Shown: piece by piece, positions 25,265 to 34,473 of the stretch
How the letters are laid out: each line of letters starts with the position of its first letter
Position numbering within the stretch: the first letter of the stretch is position 1
Translations under genes and position numbers: made by a program
DNA from: JBHBQE01 sp041776485
Lineage (GTDB): Bacteria; Bacillota; Clostridia; Lachnospirales; Lachnospiraceae
Direction: 5' to 3'
DNA: 64,000 nt
NCBI GenBank assembly: GCA_041776485.1
Contig: JBHBQE010000001.1
Span: 60,290 to 124,289, forward strand
The notes under the pieces: model-generated
Told to the model about the DNA's origin: nothing
Seen by the model: only the letters and a program-made list of their open reading frames with translations
The model's database searches: none

Positions 25265-26574
25265 TGAATATTGCAATTATAGGTGCCGGTGCCTCCGGTT
25301 TAATGGCAGGCTATGCCGCTGCAAGCCATGGGGCAAAGGTAACTGTTTTTGAAAAAAATGAAAAGCCCGGCAAGAAAATATATATAACAGGTAAGGGAAG
25401 ATGTAATGTCACCAATGCTTGCGATAGCCGGGAGTTTTTTGAAAACATTGTAAGCAATCCGAAATTTATGTATAATGCCTTTTATCGCTTTAGTAATGTA
25501 GATTTGATGAGATTTATAGAGGCAAATGGAACAAGGCTTAAAGTAGAGAGAGGAAAAAGGGTCTTTCCTGTAAGCGACCATGCTTCAGATATTACAAAGG
25601 CACTTTTGCATTCTTTAGAAGATCTTGATGTTAAGTTTAGATTTAATAATATTGCAGATGAAATATTATTAGAGAATATCGACTGTAATAATAGAGAGAA
25701 TTCCTCTTTAAGGGGGAATAAAAAGGGCAAACAAGCCAATAGAAAAGTAGTTGGTCTAGAATGTTCCGGTAAAAAATTAAATTTTGATTCAATTATTCTT
25801 GCTTCAGGTGGAGCTTCATATCCGGGAGCGGGGGGCAGTACTATAGGCTATGATATTGCCAAAAGATTAAAACTTCAAGTGACGGAAATAACTCCGTCAC
25901 TTGTCCCGTTTATTGCTGATATTGGCAGGGAAATAAAGGTTAAGACAAAGAATTTGGCCGGCTTAACCCTTAAAAATATATCTTTTAGTATCAAAGAGAA
26001 TAATAGAATGATTTTCAGTCAATTCGGAGATTTATTATTTACTCATCAGGGGATCAGCGGACCTTTGGTACTTACAGCTTCAGCTCTTGTTGGAAGGAAG
26101 ATAATTTCCAATAAGGCAATTAGCGCAAGTATTGATTTAAAACCGGGTATTCCTGATAATGAGTTGGATAACAGGTTAATTGATACAGTAAACACAAGGG
26201 GCAAAATGGAGTTTAAGTCCTATTACGACAAGCTGCTACCAAAGAGTCTAAGACCTATAATGGTTTCAATTACAGGAATAGATGAGAAAAAAAGGATTTC
26301 CGAATTAAATAAAAAGGAGAGAGGGATAATATATAAGCTGATAAGAGAGTTTCCGATAAATATTATATCTCTTGGCGGATTTAATGAAGCTATTATTACA
26401 AAGGGGGGTGTGTCAGTTAAAGAGATTAACCCTGCCACAATGGAGTGTAAGAGTATTCGAGGATTATATATATGTGGAGAGATACTTGATATTGATGCTT
26501 TAACAGGGGGATATAATCTGCAATGTGCCTTTTCTACAGGTTATATCGCGGGGTTTTCTGCAGCAAATGTTTAA
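25264..26574 (+). CDS. NAD(P)/FAD-dependent oxidoreductase, BaiN/HI0933 family
   Basis: Flavoprotein of the YhiN/BaiN group; the physiological reaction is not settled for most members, and BaiN relatives act on bile-acid intermediates. The 436 residues show the FAD-binding GAGASGLMAGYAAA (about 7-20), the conserved KKIYITGKGRCNVTNAC (about 37-53), FTHQGISGP (about 259-267) and a C-terminal LYICGEILDIDALTGGYNLQ. The length is typical. It starts on the last base of pnp, so it is translationally coupled. A gene of this family beside RNA-processing genes is probably historical. Confidence 0.88.
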   Translation: MNIAIIGAGASGLMAGYAAASHGAKVTVFEKNEKPGKKIYITGKGRCNVTNACDSREFFENIVSNPKFMYNAFYRFSNVDLMRFIEANGTRLKVERGKRVFPVSDHASDITKALLHSLEDLDVKFRFNNIADEILLENIDCNNRENSSLRGNKKGKQANRKVVGLECSGKKLNFDSIILASGGASYPGAGGSTIGYDIAKRLKLQVTEITPSLVPFIADIGREIKVKTKNLAGLTLKNISFSIKENNRMIFSQFGDLLFTHQGISGPLVLTASALVGRKIISNKAISASIDLKPGIPDNELDNRLIDTVNTRGKMEFKSYYDKLLPKSLRPIMVSITGIDEKKRISELNKKERGIIYKLIREFPINIISLGGFNEAIITKGGVSVKEINPATMECKSIRGLYICGEILDIDALTGGYNLQCAFSTGYIAGFSAANV

Positions 26575-26605
26575 CATGAATAAGAATTATTGAAGGGAGA
26601 CTGTT

Positions 26606-28060
26606 ATGCCGTGTACAACAATACTTGTCGGTAAAAAAGCCAGCAATGATAATTCCACAATGATTGCAAGAACCGATGACGGTCATTTTGATGTTAAGAA
26701 GATGATTGTTGTTAAGCCTAAGGATCAGCCCAGGAAGTATAAAAGTGTACTTTCCCACGTGGAAATTGAATTGCCGGATAACCCTATGAGATACACTGCC
26801 TGCCCTAATGTGGACAAAAAAGAGGGGATTTGGGGTACTACGGGAATAAATGAAGCAAATGTGGGAATGAGTGCCACCGAAACGATTTCCTCAAATCCCA
26901 GAGTACTGTCAGCAGATCCTCTGGTGGTATATAAAAAGAAAAAGGGGAAGAATGGCAAAGAGAAAAAGGGAGGAATAGGTGAGGAGGATATAATCACTCT
27001 GGTGCTTCCCTACATTCATTCTGCCAGGGAAGGTGTACTTCGTTTAGCAGAACTGCTGGAAAAATATGGAACATATGAATCGAACGGAGTGGCATTTAAT
27101 GATGAAAATGAAGTATGGTGGCTGGAAACCATAGGGGGTCATCATTGGATGGCAAGAAGGGTTAAGGACAATGAATGTGTGATAAATCCTAATCAGTTCG
27201 GAATGGATAGCTTTGATATGGAGGATGCCTGTACTCATCAAAGGGAAAATATGTGTTCCAATGATTTAAAGGAGTTTATTGAAAAATATAATTTAAACTT
27301 AAGAAAAGATAAAGTATTTAATCCCAGGGATATATTTGGAAGCCATGAGGATGCAGACCATGTGTATAACACTCCCAGAGCCTGGTTTATGGCCAGATAT
27401 CTAATGCCCAGTCGTAAGTGGGAGGGAGAAAATCCGGACTTTACACCGGAGAGTGATGATATTCCCTGGTCATTTGAACCGGAAAAAAAGGTTACTATTG
27501 AGGATGTAAAATATCTCCTATCCTCATATTATCAGGGGACAGAATATAATCCTTATTCCCAAAATAAAAGCGATAAGCGTGGGATATACAGAACTATTGG
27601 AATTAACAGGACAGGGGTTATGGGAATTTGTCAAATCAGAAGTGATGTAGTGGAGGCTGCTAAGGGTATTGAGTGGGTTTGCTTCGGTTCCACAAGCTTT
27701 AATGCAATGATTCCCATATATACAAATGTAGACAAGCTTCCTAAATATATTTCCCGGGTAAGTTTAGATTCTACTACAGAAAACTTTTACTGGGCAAGCA
27801 GATATATAGGTGCTCTTACAGATCCTTATTTTTATTCCAGTATTCAGCATATTGAAAGGTATCAGGAGATTATGGCAACTGAGGGCAGAAGGCTGTTGCT
27901 GGAATATGATAAAAAAGCAGGTGAAGATATTAAGCTGCTTGAGGAAGCTAATGAAAAGCTTTGCAAAATGGCTAAGGAAAAGACAACAGAGGTATTAAAC
28001 CATGTACTTCAGGTTGCCTGTGAAAATATGAAAAACGGATTTCATAGGTCAGATCATTAA
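26606..28060 (+). CDS. C69-family dipeptidase
   Basis: Ntn-hydrolase that cleaves dipeptides in the cytoplasm. The 484 residues begin MPCTTILVG, with Cys3 the expected N-terminal nucleophile exposed by processing. They continue with ARTDDGH (about 22-28) and contain the family blocks GINEANVGMSATET (about 78-91) and VWWLETIGGHHWMARRV (about 171-187). The length fits PepD. No signal peptide is visible. Start ATG 26606 follows GAAGGGAG. It may supply amino acids, including lysine, for fermentation, but that is inference. Confidence 0.9.
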   Translation: MPCTTILVGKKASNDNSTMIARTDDGHFDVKKMIVVKPKDQPRKYKSVLSHVEIELPDNPMRYTACPNVDKKEGIWGTTGINEANVGMSATETISSNPRVLSADPLVVYKKKKGKNGKEKKGGIGEEDIITLVLPYIHSAREGVLRLAELLEKYGTYESNGVAFNDENEVWWLETIGGHHWMARRVKDNECVINPNQFGMDSFDMEDACTHQRENMCSNDLKEFIEKYNLNLRKDKVFNPRDIFGSHEDADHVYNTPRAWFMARYLMPSRKWEGENPDFTPESDDIPWSFEPEKKVTIEDVKYLLSSYYQGTEYNPYSQNKSDKRGIYRTIGINRTGVMGICQIRSDVVEAAKGIEWVCFGSTSFNAMIPIYTNVDKLPKYISRVSLDSTTENFYWASRYIGALTDPYFYSSIQHIERYQEIMATEGRRLLLEYDKKAGEDIKLLEEANEKLCKMAKEKTTEVLNHVLQVACENMKNGFHRSDH

Positions 28061-28088
28061 TATTATTATTTAATTTCAGGAGTTTAGT

Positions 28089-28760
28089 TTGAAAAGTATT
28101 GCTATAGATGGACCTGCCGGCGCAGGGAAAAGTACAATTGCCAAGTTAGTTGCAGAAAGACTTGACTGTATATATGTGGATACTGGAGCATTATATCGCA
28201 GTCTTGCTTATTTTTGCCTGAATAATAATATTGATATTGAGGCTGATGATAAGGAATTGTCAGGTTTATTTGAGGAATGTAGGATAAAGGTTAAATATTT
28301 TGACAGTATCCAATATGTTTACCTTAATGATGAGGATATTTCAGGGAAAATCAGAGATGAGAAGGTGGGTAATATTGCCAGTATTATCAGCAGCAGAAAG
28401 CCGACAAGAGATAAGCTTCTTAATATTCAAAGAGATATTGCAAGGGTTGAAAACGTAGTTATGGACGGCAGGGATATAGGAACAGTTGTATTGCCTGACG
28501 CTGAGCTTAAAATATTTCTTACTGCCTCTGTGGAATGCAGAGCAGAGAGAAGATATAAGGAGCTTATCAACAAGGGACAGGAAGTTGATTTTGAAAAAAT
28601 AAAACAAGATATAATTATTAGAGACAAGCAGGATACAGAAAGGGAGATTGCCCCATTGTGTCAGGCAGAGGACGGAATACTGGTGGATAGCTCTAATCTT
28701 AGTATAGATGAGGTATGTGATGAGATAGTTCGTCTGTATGCAAAAAGGGGCGGAAGCTGA
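28089..28760 (+). CDS. cmk: Cytidylate kinase
   Basis: Phosphorylates CMP and dCMP with ATP. The 223 residues contain the P-loop GPAGAGKST (about 7-15), YVDTGALYRSLAY (about 30-42), DGRDIGTVVLPDA (about 134) and the lid/CMP-binding RRYKEL region. The start is TTG 28089 behind CAGGAG. It precedes ispH and an S1-domain gene, a grouping common in Clostridia. Confidence 0.94.
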   Translation: MKSIAIDGPAGAGKSTIAKLVAERLDCIYVDTGALYRSLAYFCLNNNIDIEADDKELSGLFEECRIKVKYFDSIQYVYLNDEDISGKIRDEKVGNIASIISSRKPTRDKLLNIQRDIARVENVVMDGRDIGTVVLPDAELKIFLTASVECRAERRYKELINKGQEVDFEKIKQDIIIRDKQDTEREIAPLCQAEDGILVDSSNLSIDEVCDEIVRLYAKRGGS

Positions 28761-28761
28761 T

Positions 28762-29607
28762 ATGAAGGTTATTCTTGCAAAGCATGCCGGATTTTGCTAT
28801 GGCGTAAAGCGGGCTGTGGATATAGCCGAAAATGAGGCTAAAAATTCCGGTGACAGTTCCTGTATTTACACATTAGGTCCAATAATACACAATGATGAGG
28901 TTATAAATGAATTAAGGAATAAGGGAGTAGAGACGGTATCCCTTTCGGAACTTAAAGATAAACCAAAATCCATCGTAATAATCAGATCCCACGGGGTTGG
29001 AAAGGAAATAATAGACAGACTTAAGAATATGGGACATAGGATAGTTGATGCTACCTGTCCCTTTGTTAAAAAAATTCATAATAGTGTAAAGGATTATTCA
29101 GACAGAGGTTATCATATCGTGATTTTGGGGGATCCAAAGCATGCGGAGGTGCAGGGTATAACAGGCTGGATACAGGGGAGCTATACGGTAATAAATCATA
29201 GGTATGAGGCAGAGGCTTTTAGTCATGATATAAATGCAAAAATTTGCATAGTGGCACAAACCACATTTAACAATAATAAATTTAAAGAATATGTTGAAAT
29301 TGTAAATGAAAAAGGTTATGATATTACTACTTTGGACACAATTTGCCTAGCCACTTACGAGAGGCAACGGGAAACCGAGGAAATTGCTACAAAGGTTGAC
29401 GCAATGATTGTGATAGGTGACAGGAACAGCTCCAATTCCAGGAAGCTGTTCGATATAGCAAAGAGTAAGTGTACCTCTTTCTTTGTTCAGGCAAAGGAGG
29501 AATTGAATCCAGATGAACTTCACTCCATTGAAACTGTAGGAATCACAGCCGGGGCGTCCACACCGGATAAAATTATAAGGGAGGTCACAAAAGAATGTCA
29601 GAAATGA
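28762..29607 (+). CDS. ispH: 4-hydroxy-3-methylbut-2-enyl diphosphate reductase
   Basis: Last step of the MEP isoprenoid pathway; a [4Fe-4S] enzyme that makes IPP and DMAPP. The 281 residues have the three cluster cysteines: AGFCYGVKRAV (about residue 12), DATCPFVKKIH (about 96) and TICLATYERQ (about 195). An ATG at 28738 would add eight residues overlapping cmk; ATG 28762, just after the cmk stop, matches the family start. It overlaps the S1-domain gene by 13 bases in another frame. In many relatives these two are one fused protein. Confidence 0.94.
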   Translation: MKVILAKHAGFCYGVKRAVDIAENEAKNSGDSSCIYTLGPIIHNDEVINELRNKGVETVSLSELKDKPKSIVIIRSHGVGKEIIDRLKNMGHRIVDATCPFVKKIHNSVKDYSDRGYHIVILGDPKHAEVQGITGWIQGSYTVINHRYEAEAFSHDINAKICIVAQTTFNNNKFKEYVEIVNEKGYDITTLDTICLATYERQRETEEIATKVDAMIVIGDRNSSNSRKLFDIAKSKCTSFFVQAKEELNPDELHSIETVGITAGASTPDKIIREVTKECQK

Positions 29608-30842
29608 GTTTTGGCGAGATGTTGGATGAATCATTTAAGGTGGTTCACAATGGAGATGTAGTTGAAGGGACAGTTATTTCAGTTAAACCGGATGAAATTA
29701 TACTAAACATAGGTACTAAATCTGATGGTGTAATACTTAGAAATGAGTATAGCAGTGATAATAATCTTGATTTAACAACTGTATGTGCTGTGGATGACAC
29801 TATGGAAGCTGTAGTTGTTAAAGTTAATGAAACAGAGGGAATAACTCTGTTATCACACAAGAGACTTGCACAGGAAAGAGGAAATAAGCGTCTTGAAGAG
29901 GCTTATGAGAAGGAAGAAGTCCTTAAGGCTCCTGTAGTGCAGGTGTTAAAGGGTGGATTAAGTGTTTCTGTAGAGGAATCCAGAGTATTTATTCCTGCTT
30001 CTCTCGTATCAGATTCCTATGAAAAGGATTTGAATAAATATCAGGGACAGGAGATAGAGTTTGTTATTACCGAATTTAATCCCAGAAAACGTCGTATAAT
30101 CGGTAACCGTAAAATGCTTCTTGTGGCAGAGCGTGAGAAAAAGCAGGAGGAAATTCTTTCACGTATTGAACAGGGAGAGATTATTGACGGTGTTGTTAAA
30201 AATGTTACAAATTTCGGTGCTTTTATAGATTTAGGCGGAATAGATGGACTTATGCATATTTCTGAAATGAGCTGGGGACGTGTATCTAATCCTGATGAGG
30301 CACTTAAAAATGGCGATACTGTAAAGGTATTTGTTAAGAGTATAGATGGAAAGCGTATTGCACTTTCCAGAAAATTCCCGGATGAAAATCCGTGGAATGA
30401 TGCAGGAAACAGATATGGTGTTGGAAATATTGTAACAGGACGTGTGGCTCGCATGGCTGATTTTGGTGCATTTGTGGAACTGGCACCTGGAGTAGACGCA
30501 TTGCTTCATGTTTCACAAATTGCAAAGGAGCATGTTGAAAAGCCTTCAGATGTATTAAAGGTCGGTGAGGAGATTACAGCTAAGATTGTTGAATTCAGGG
30601 CTGAGGACAGAAAGATTTCGCTTTCCATTAAGGCATTGACAGATGACGGTGAAGACTCTGGTGACGAGGATTATGCTGATGTAAATCAGGAGGAGCTTGG
30701 CAAGATTATGGAGGATGAGGCTAAGCTTGAGGAAGCCGCTGAAACTGAAGCAGAGCCTGAGGTTTGTGAGGTTGCAGAAGAGACTGCAGAAGAGCCCGCT
30801 GAAGAAACTTGCCCAGTGGAGCCTGAAGAGGGACAGGAGTAA
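29595..30842 (+). CDS. rpsA: S1-domain RNA-binding protein (ribosomal protein S1-like)
   Basis: Binds mRNA on the ribosome or acts as a general RNA-binding protein. The 415 residues carry four S1 domains (about 18-88, 105-172, 188-256 and 273-342). The last two are the most regular (VTNFGAFIDLGGIDGLMHISEMSW). A Glu-rich acidic tail (about 355-415) follows. Start ATG 29595 follows GGGAGG and overlaps ispH by 13 bases. Firmicute S1 homologues have four domains rather than six, as here. Confidence 0.92.
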   Translation: MSEMSFGEMLDESFKVVHNGDVVEGTVISVKPDEIILNIGTKSDGVILRNEYSSDNNLDLTTVCAVDDTMEAVVVKVNETEGITLLSHKRLAQERGNKRLEEAYEKEEVLKAPVVQVLKGGLSVSVEESRVFIPASLVSDSYEKDLNKYQGQEIEFVITEFNPRKRRIIGNRKMLLVAEREKKQEEILSRIEQGEIIDGVVKNVTNFGAFIDLGGIDGLMHISEMSWGRVSNPDEALKNGDTVKVFVKSIDGKRIALSRKFPDENPWNDAGNRYGVGNIVTGRVARMADFGAFVELAPGVDALLHVSQIAKEHVEKPSDVLKVGEEITAKIVEFRAEDRKISLSIKALTDDGEDSGDEDYADVNQEELGKIMEDEAKLEEAAETEAEPEVCEVAEETAEEPAEETCPVEPEEGQE

Positions 30843-30855
30843 ATTATATACTGAT

Positions 30856-31644
30856 ATGGGAGATTATGAAGCATTTAAAGAAGAGGTTCTTCGTCTAACT
30901 AAAATTGACCTTTCCGCCTATAAGGAAAAGCAGATGAAAAGACGAATTGACTCTCTGGCAAATAAGAATGGCTGCAAAAGTTATGTAGATTACCTTGTTA
31001 TGCTTAGAAATGATAAAGGTATATTTGAGGAATTTGTTAACTTTTTAACCATCAATGTATCAGAATTTTACAGGAATCAGGAACAGTGGAAGCTTCTGGT
31101 GGAGACTTATGTTCCGGATTTAATTAGTAAATTCGGTAATAAGCTTAAAATATGGAGTGCAGCCTGTTCAACAGGTGATGAGCCATACTCTTTGGTTATG
31201 GCATTATCCGAAAAGATTGATATGAATAATATCAAAATATATGCAACAGATATTGACAAGCAGGTTTTGGCACAGGCTAAGACAGGACTTTATTCTCAAA
31301 AATCAATAGCCGGAGTGCCTGATAAGTTTAAAGAAAAGTATTTTAAACAAATTGGTGATAATTCTTTTCAGATAAAGGATGAAATTAAGCGTCATGTAGA
31401 GTTTCATGAGCAGAATTTGCTTAGGGATAAATATCCTGATAAATGTCATCTGATTGTATGCAGAAATGTTTTGATTTACTTTACAGAGGAGGCAAAGCAC
31501 GATATATATTCCAGATTTTATGAGTCTTTGGTTCCGGGAGGTTACCTGTTTATAGGCAGTACTGAACAGGTCATGGGCTATAGGGATATTGGGTATGACA
31601 GAAAATCCTCTTTCTTCTACGAAAAACCTGTAAAGTCAGAGTAA
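30856..31644 (+). CDS. cheR: Chemotaxis protein methyltransferase CheR
   Basis: Methylates receptor glutamates with S-adenosylmethionine. The 262 residues have an N-terminal helical domain (about 1-65) and a Rossmann-type domain with SAACSTGDEPYSLVM (about 100-114) and VCRNVLIYFT (about 202-211). A longer open frame from 30697 runs inside the S1 gene and lacks family similarity; ATG 30856 is the sensible start, although the AGGAG at 30835 is a little distant. It lies about 26 kb from the che operon, behind an S1-domain gene, and is expressed from that operon or a weak local promoter. Confidence 0.93.
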   Translation: MGDYEAFKEEVLRLTKIDLSAYKEKQMKRRIDSLANKNGCKSYVDYLVMLRNDKGIFEEFVNFLTINVSEFYRNQEQWKLLVETYVPDLISKFGNKLKIWSAACSTGDEPYSLVMALSEKIDMNNIKIYATDIDKQVLAQAKTGLYSQKSIAGVPDKFKEKYFKQIGDNSFQIKDEIKRHVEFHEQNLLRDKYPDKCHLIVCRNVLIYFTEEAKHDIYSRFYESLVPGGYLFIGSTEQVMGYRDIGYDRKSSFFYEKPVKSE

Positions 31645-31645
31645 T

Positions 31646-32845
31646 TCAGCTTAACCTGTATTTTACTAACATATTAATTAATTCTAAAAGTCCCAAGGAA
31701 TTGGGGCTTTTGCTTATTTTGTTTTCTTTATCAGTATGGCAGGAATCTTGTGATTCTTTTAATGTGCCGGTATTTTGATTTGCATTAGCATGACAGGTTA
31801 TATTTATATAGGAAAACTCCTCTTTATAATGTGATTTATATAGTTTAATATTAGATAAATCAAATATTTTATAGAATTTTTTATTTTCAGGAAGCTTAAA
31901 GAAATAGTCAATTTCTGTGACAAAACAATTTTCTCTTGTGGCTCTTTCTTTCCTGCTTTTTGGAATGGAGCCTGCCAGGGCTTGGGGGATAATCTTTTCT
32001 TCAAGCGGGAGATATACATAGTCTTTGATATTTTTTAAATATAGATTTAATTTTATTTTTTCCAGAATAATATAACCGGAAATAATATTAGAATTAATTT
32101 TAATATTATAATTTTTATCTGTTAATCTAATGGGTTTAGGGATAGACAGGGGATAGTTTCCCTCAAAGGAAATATATATTTCATTTGCTGTGTTTTTTGA
32201 TTCATTTTCTATACCTTCAGGTATATTAGTCTTGTTTATAATACAGGGGATAAATTTTAATTTTTCATAAGAAATGGCAGGTAAAATATTTAACATACCC
32301 ACTACATCTTCGTAATTATGCAAAATTAAAAGCTCTCTTAAGAATTTATCTCTTGAATTAATGTAATTATTATAAATTGGTATAAGTCCGCCGCCATCAT
32401 ATTTATCTTGTCTGTGTATACCGAAAAATTCCTCCAGGCTTTTTTGATTAACCCGTAAAAGTCCAAGAAGTTCTTTATAATGTTTTATACTTCTGTATAT
32501 GTCTATCCTATTATAGTCGGAGAAATTAAAATCAATATCGTATTTTATACCCCTATTTTGCAAAAAGGGAATATCAAAGCCTTCCCCATTAAAGGTTATT
32601 AATGTAGTATATGGGGAAATAATATTTAAAAAGCTATCAAGTATATCCGTTTCATCATGAGCACTGTCGCTTAAAATAAGGCTAACAGTGGGTGTATTAT
32701 CCACAAGGCGAAAGCAGCCGATAAGATATACTCTGCAATATTTATAATTAAATCCCGTTGTTTCTATATCAAAGAAAACTGAGTTTTTCGGAATTTGTGA
32801 TAAAAGCTCTGCATTTAGTTCTATTTTTCTATTGATGATTTCCAT
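31646..32845 (-). CDS. Ribonuclease H-like exonuclease, YprB family
   Basis: Predicted DEDDh-type 3'-5' exonuclease of the YprB group; the role in the cell is unclear. About 399 residues. Motif I is FFDIETTGF (about 24), motif II is LITFNGEGFDIPFL (about 89-102), and motif III lies in LHNYEDVVGMLNI (about 195). A C-terminal half rich in Ile/Lys/Tyr has no recognised domain. I prefer ATG 32845 over the in-frame ATGs at 32896 and 32914, because a TATAAT promoter ends seven bases upstream of it and the first 23 residues of the longer form look non-coding. The start is uncertain. Its 3' end is convergent with cheR, one base apart. Confidence 0.75.
   Translation of the reverse strand: MEIINRKIELNAELLSQIPKNSVFFDIETTGFNYKYCRVYLIGCFRLVDNTPTVSLILSDSAHDETDILDSFLNIISPYTTLITFNGEGFDIPFLQNRGIKYDIDFNFSDYNRIDIYRSIKHYKELLGLLRVNQKSLEEFFGIHRQDKYDGGGLIPIYNNYINSRDKFLRELLILHNYEDVVGMLNILPAISYEKLKFIPCIINKTNIPEGIENESKNTANEIYISFEGNYPLSIPKPIRLTDKNYNIKINSNIISGYIILEKIKLNLYLKNIKDYVYLPLEEKIIPQALAGSIPKSRKERATRENCFVTEIDYFFKLPENKKFYKIFDLSNIKLYKSHYKEEFSYINITCHANANQNTGTLKESQDSCHTDKENKISKSPNSLGLLELINMLVKYRLS
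31686..31711 (+). terminator. cheR terminator inside the end of the convergent exonuclease gene
   Basis: AAAAGTCCCAA (31686-31696) pairs with TTGGGGCTTTT (31701-31711, one G-U) around GGAA, with the T-run in the 3' arm. It lies 42 bases after the cheR stop and within the last codons of the reverse-strand gene. Confidence 0.6.
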
Positions 32846-32852
32846 GCTTATT

Positions 32853-32880
32853 ATTATATGTATAAGCGGGGAGTTTACAA
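32853..32880 (-). promoter_or_regulatory. Promoter abutting the YprB-like gene
   Basis: On the reverse strand, TTGTAA (32875-32880), 16-bp spacer, perfect TATAAT (32853-32858). The expected start of transcription falls on or one base before the ATG at 32845. Confidence 0.5.
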
Positions 32881-32914
32881 TAAAGGATTTTGACATTCTG
32901 ATATTTAGATACAT

Positions 32915-32942
32915 GCTTATGTTAATATATGTTAACGTAAGC
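32915..32942. repeat. 11-bp inverted repeat in a divergent intergenic region
   Basis: GCTTATGTTAA (32915-32925) and TTAACGTAAGC (32932-32942) are inverted copies with one mismatch and a 6-bp spacer. It lies between the YprB-like gene and the GNAT/hydrolase/glpK genes. No T-run follows, so an operator is more likely than a terminator. Confidence 0.4.
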
Positions 32943-33048
32943 TGTTATATGTTACAATACGAAAAGCAGAACTAACCTGTTCCAAAAGCAATAGCTGTTC
33001 ATTGGCTGATTGGAATAGATTTAAGATATAAATGTTTGGGGGTATATA

Positions 33049-33591
33049 ATGGAGATTCTTTATACCAAAAGACTTATACTAAAACCATATACTTTAGATG
33101 ATGCACAGGGATTATTTTCCTATGCCAGCAATCCTGATGTGGGACCTCCTGCCGGCTGGTCGCCCCATAAAAGTGTTGAGGAATCTGAGAATATAATAAA
33201 GGAGTTGTTTCTTCCTGCTAAGGCTTGGAGTATTAGATTAAAGAACTGTGATAAAATTATCGGAACCATAAGTCTTGAAACGGATAAACACAGGCCTGAA
33301 TCAAACAGCAAGGAAATGGGATATTCTCTTGCCTTTGAATATTGGGGACAGGGGATTATGACAGAGGCAGCTAACAGAGTATTGGAATATGGATTTTTGG
33401 TGCTTAAGCTAAGTCAAATCGGAATATGTACGGGGGCAGCAAATAAAAGGTCTCAGGGAGTAATTAAAAATTGTGGCTTTGTGTATGAGGGAACCATTAG
33501 AAAAAGCTATAAAATATATGACGGAACCCTAAGGGATTCATTGATATTTTCAATTTTAAAAGAGGAATGGGAAAGCAGGCGGGAAAAGTAA
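33049..33591 (+). CDS. GNAT-family N-acetyltransferase (RimJ/RimL type)
   Basis: Transfers an acetyl group from acetyl-CoA to an amine. The 180 residues show the family pattern: TKRLILKPYTLDDAQGLFSYASNPDV at the start (tail not quoted), EMGYSLAFEYWGQGIMTEAA (about 90-109, the acetyl-CoA pyrophosphate loop) and NKRSQGVIKNCGFVYEG (about 127-143). The target is unknown. Start ATG 33049 follows TTGGGGG. It is immediately followed, with no gap, by a hydrolase gene. Confidence 0.85.
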   Translation: MEILYTKRLILKPYTLDDAQGLFSYASNPDVGPPAGWSPHKSVEESENIIKELFLPAKAWSIRLKNCDKIIGTISLETDKHRPESNSKEMGYSLAFEYWGQGIMTEAANRVLEYGFLVLKLSQIGICTGAANKRSQGVIKNCGFVYEGTIRKSYKIYDGTLRDSLIFSILKEEWESRREK

Positions 33592-34449
33592 ATGGAAAAT
33601 TATCAGGTTAAAAGTGAAAGCGGTATTGAAATTGATGTAAATTTTTATAAGACTGATAATCCTAAAGCTTTGGTGCAAATTCTCCATGGCATGCAGGAAT
33701 ATAAGGGCAGGTATAACGATTTTGCCGAATATCTGCAGAGGAACGGATACAGTGTAATTATACATGACCATGCCGGCCATGGAAAAAGTATAAATTCCAC
33801 ACATCCTCTTGGAGATATGGTATCTTTGGATAATACAATAAAGGATATTCATCTTGTCAGAAATTCAGTACCACATGATGGAGAGTATATTTGCCTGGGA
33901 CATAGTATGGGTTCATTTCTTGCAAGAATATACAGCAGTTTATATTATGTGGATAAGCTTATTCTTTCCGGTACAGGTCAAAATCCCGGAGTACTTATAA
34001 GGATTTTGCAGTTTATGCTTTTATTTACAAAATCAGGAGTACCATTGCCGTTTATACAGGGATTGATGATGGATTCCATGGGAAAGGGCTTTGACCACCC
34101 AATGGATTGGCTTTCATTAAACATTGAAAATAGAGATAAATATATTAATGACGGTTTGTGCGGATGTCCCTTTACTAAGGAGGGTTACAGAACTTTGCTT
34201 CATACCTTGCTATATATAAATAAAAGCAGTACCTATAGAGATTGCACGGCAGAGAAAATACTTCTTATTGCCGGAGAACGGGATCCGGTGGGACATTTCA
34301 CAAGGGATGTAATAAGGGCAAAGCAGGGATATGAATGCTATGGGAAATATGTAAAAATGATTTTATACAAAAATATGAGTCATGAAGTACTGAATGAAAC
34401 AGATAAAGAAACTGTATATAATGATATTATAAGTTTTTGTTCAGAGTAA
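33592..34449 (+). CDS. Alpha/beta hydrolase (monoacylglycerol lipase/lysophospholipase-like)
   Basis: The 285 residues contain the catalytic triad of the S33/lysophospholipase group: Ser in GHSMGSFLAR (about residue 105), Asp in AGERDPVGHF (about 227) and His in NMSHEVLNE (about 263). HGMQEYKGRYNDFAEYL (about 33-49) fits the family oxyanion region. It is probably cytoplasmic. It starts directly after the GNAT stop and precedes glpK by 24 bases. Release of glycerol from monoacylglycerols would feed the kinase; this is inference from order. Confidence 0.85.
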   Translation: MENYQVKSESGIEIDVNFYKTDNPKALVQILHGMQEYKGRYNDFAEYLQRNGYSVIIHDHAGHGKSINSTHPLGDMVSLDNTIKDIHLVRNSVPHDGEYICLGHSMGSFLARIYSSLYYVDKLILSGTGQNPGVLIRILQFMLLFTKSGVPLPFIQGLMMDSMGKGFDHPMDWLSLNIENRDKYINDGLCGCPFTKEGYRTLLHTLLYINKSSTYRDCTAEKILLIAGERDPVGHFTRDVIRAKQGYECYGKYVKMILYKNMSHEVLNETDKETVYNDIISFCSE

Positions 34450-34473
34450 GGATTTATAAAGCAGGAGATATCT

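Noticed and set aside
30697..30855. Long N-terminal extension of CheR
   Set aside because: The extension is the S1 gene read in another frame, and CheR similarity starts at 30856.
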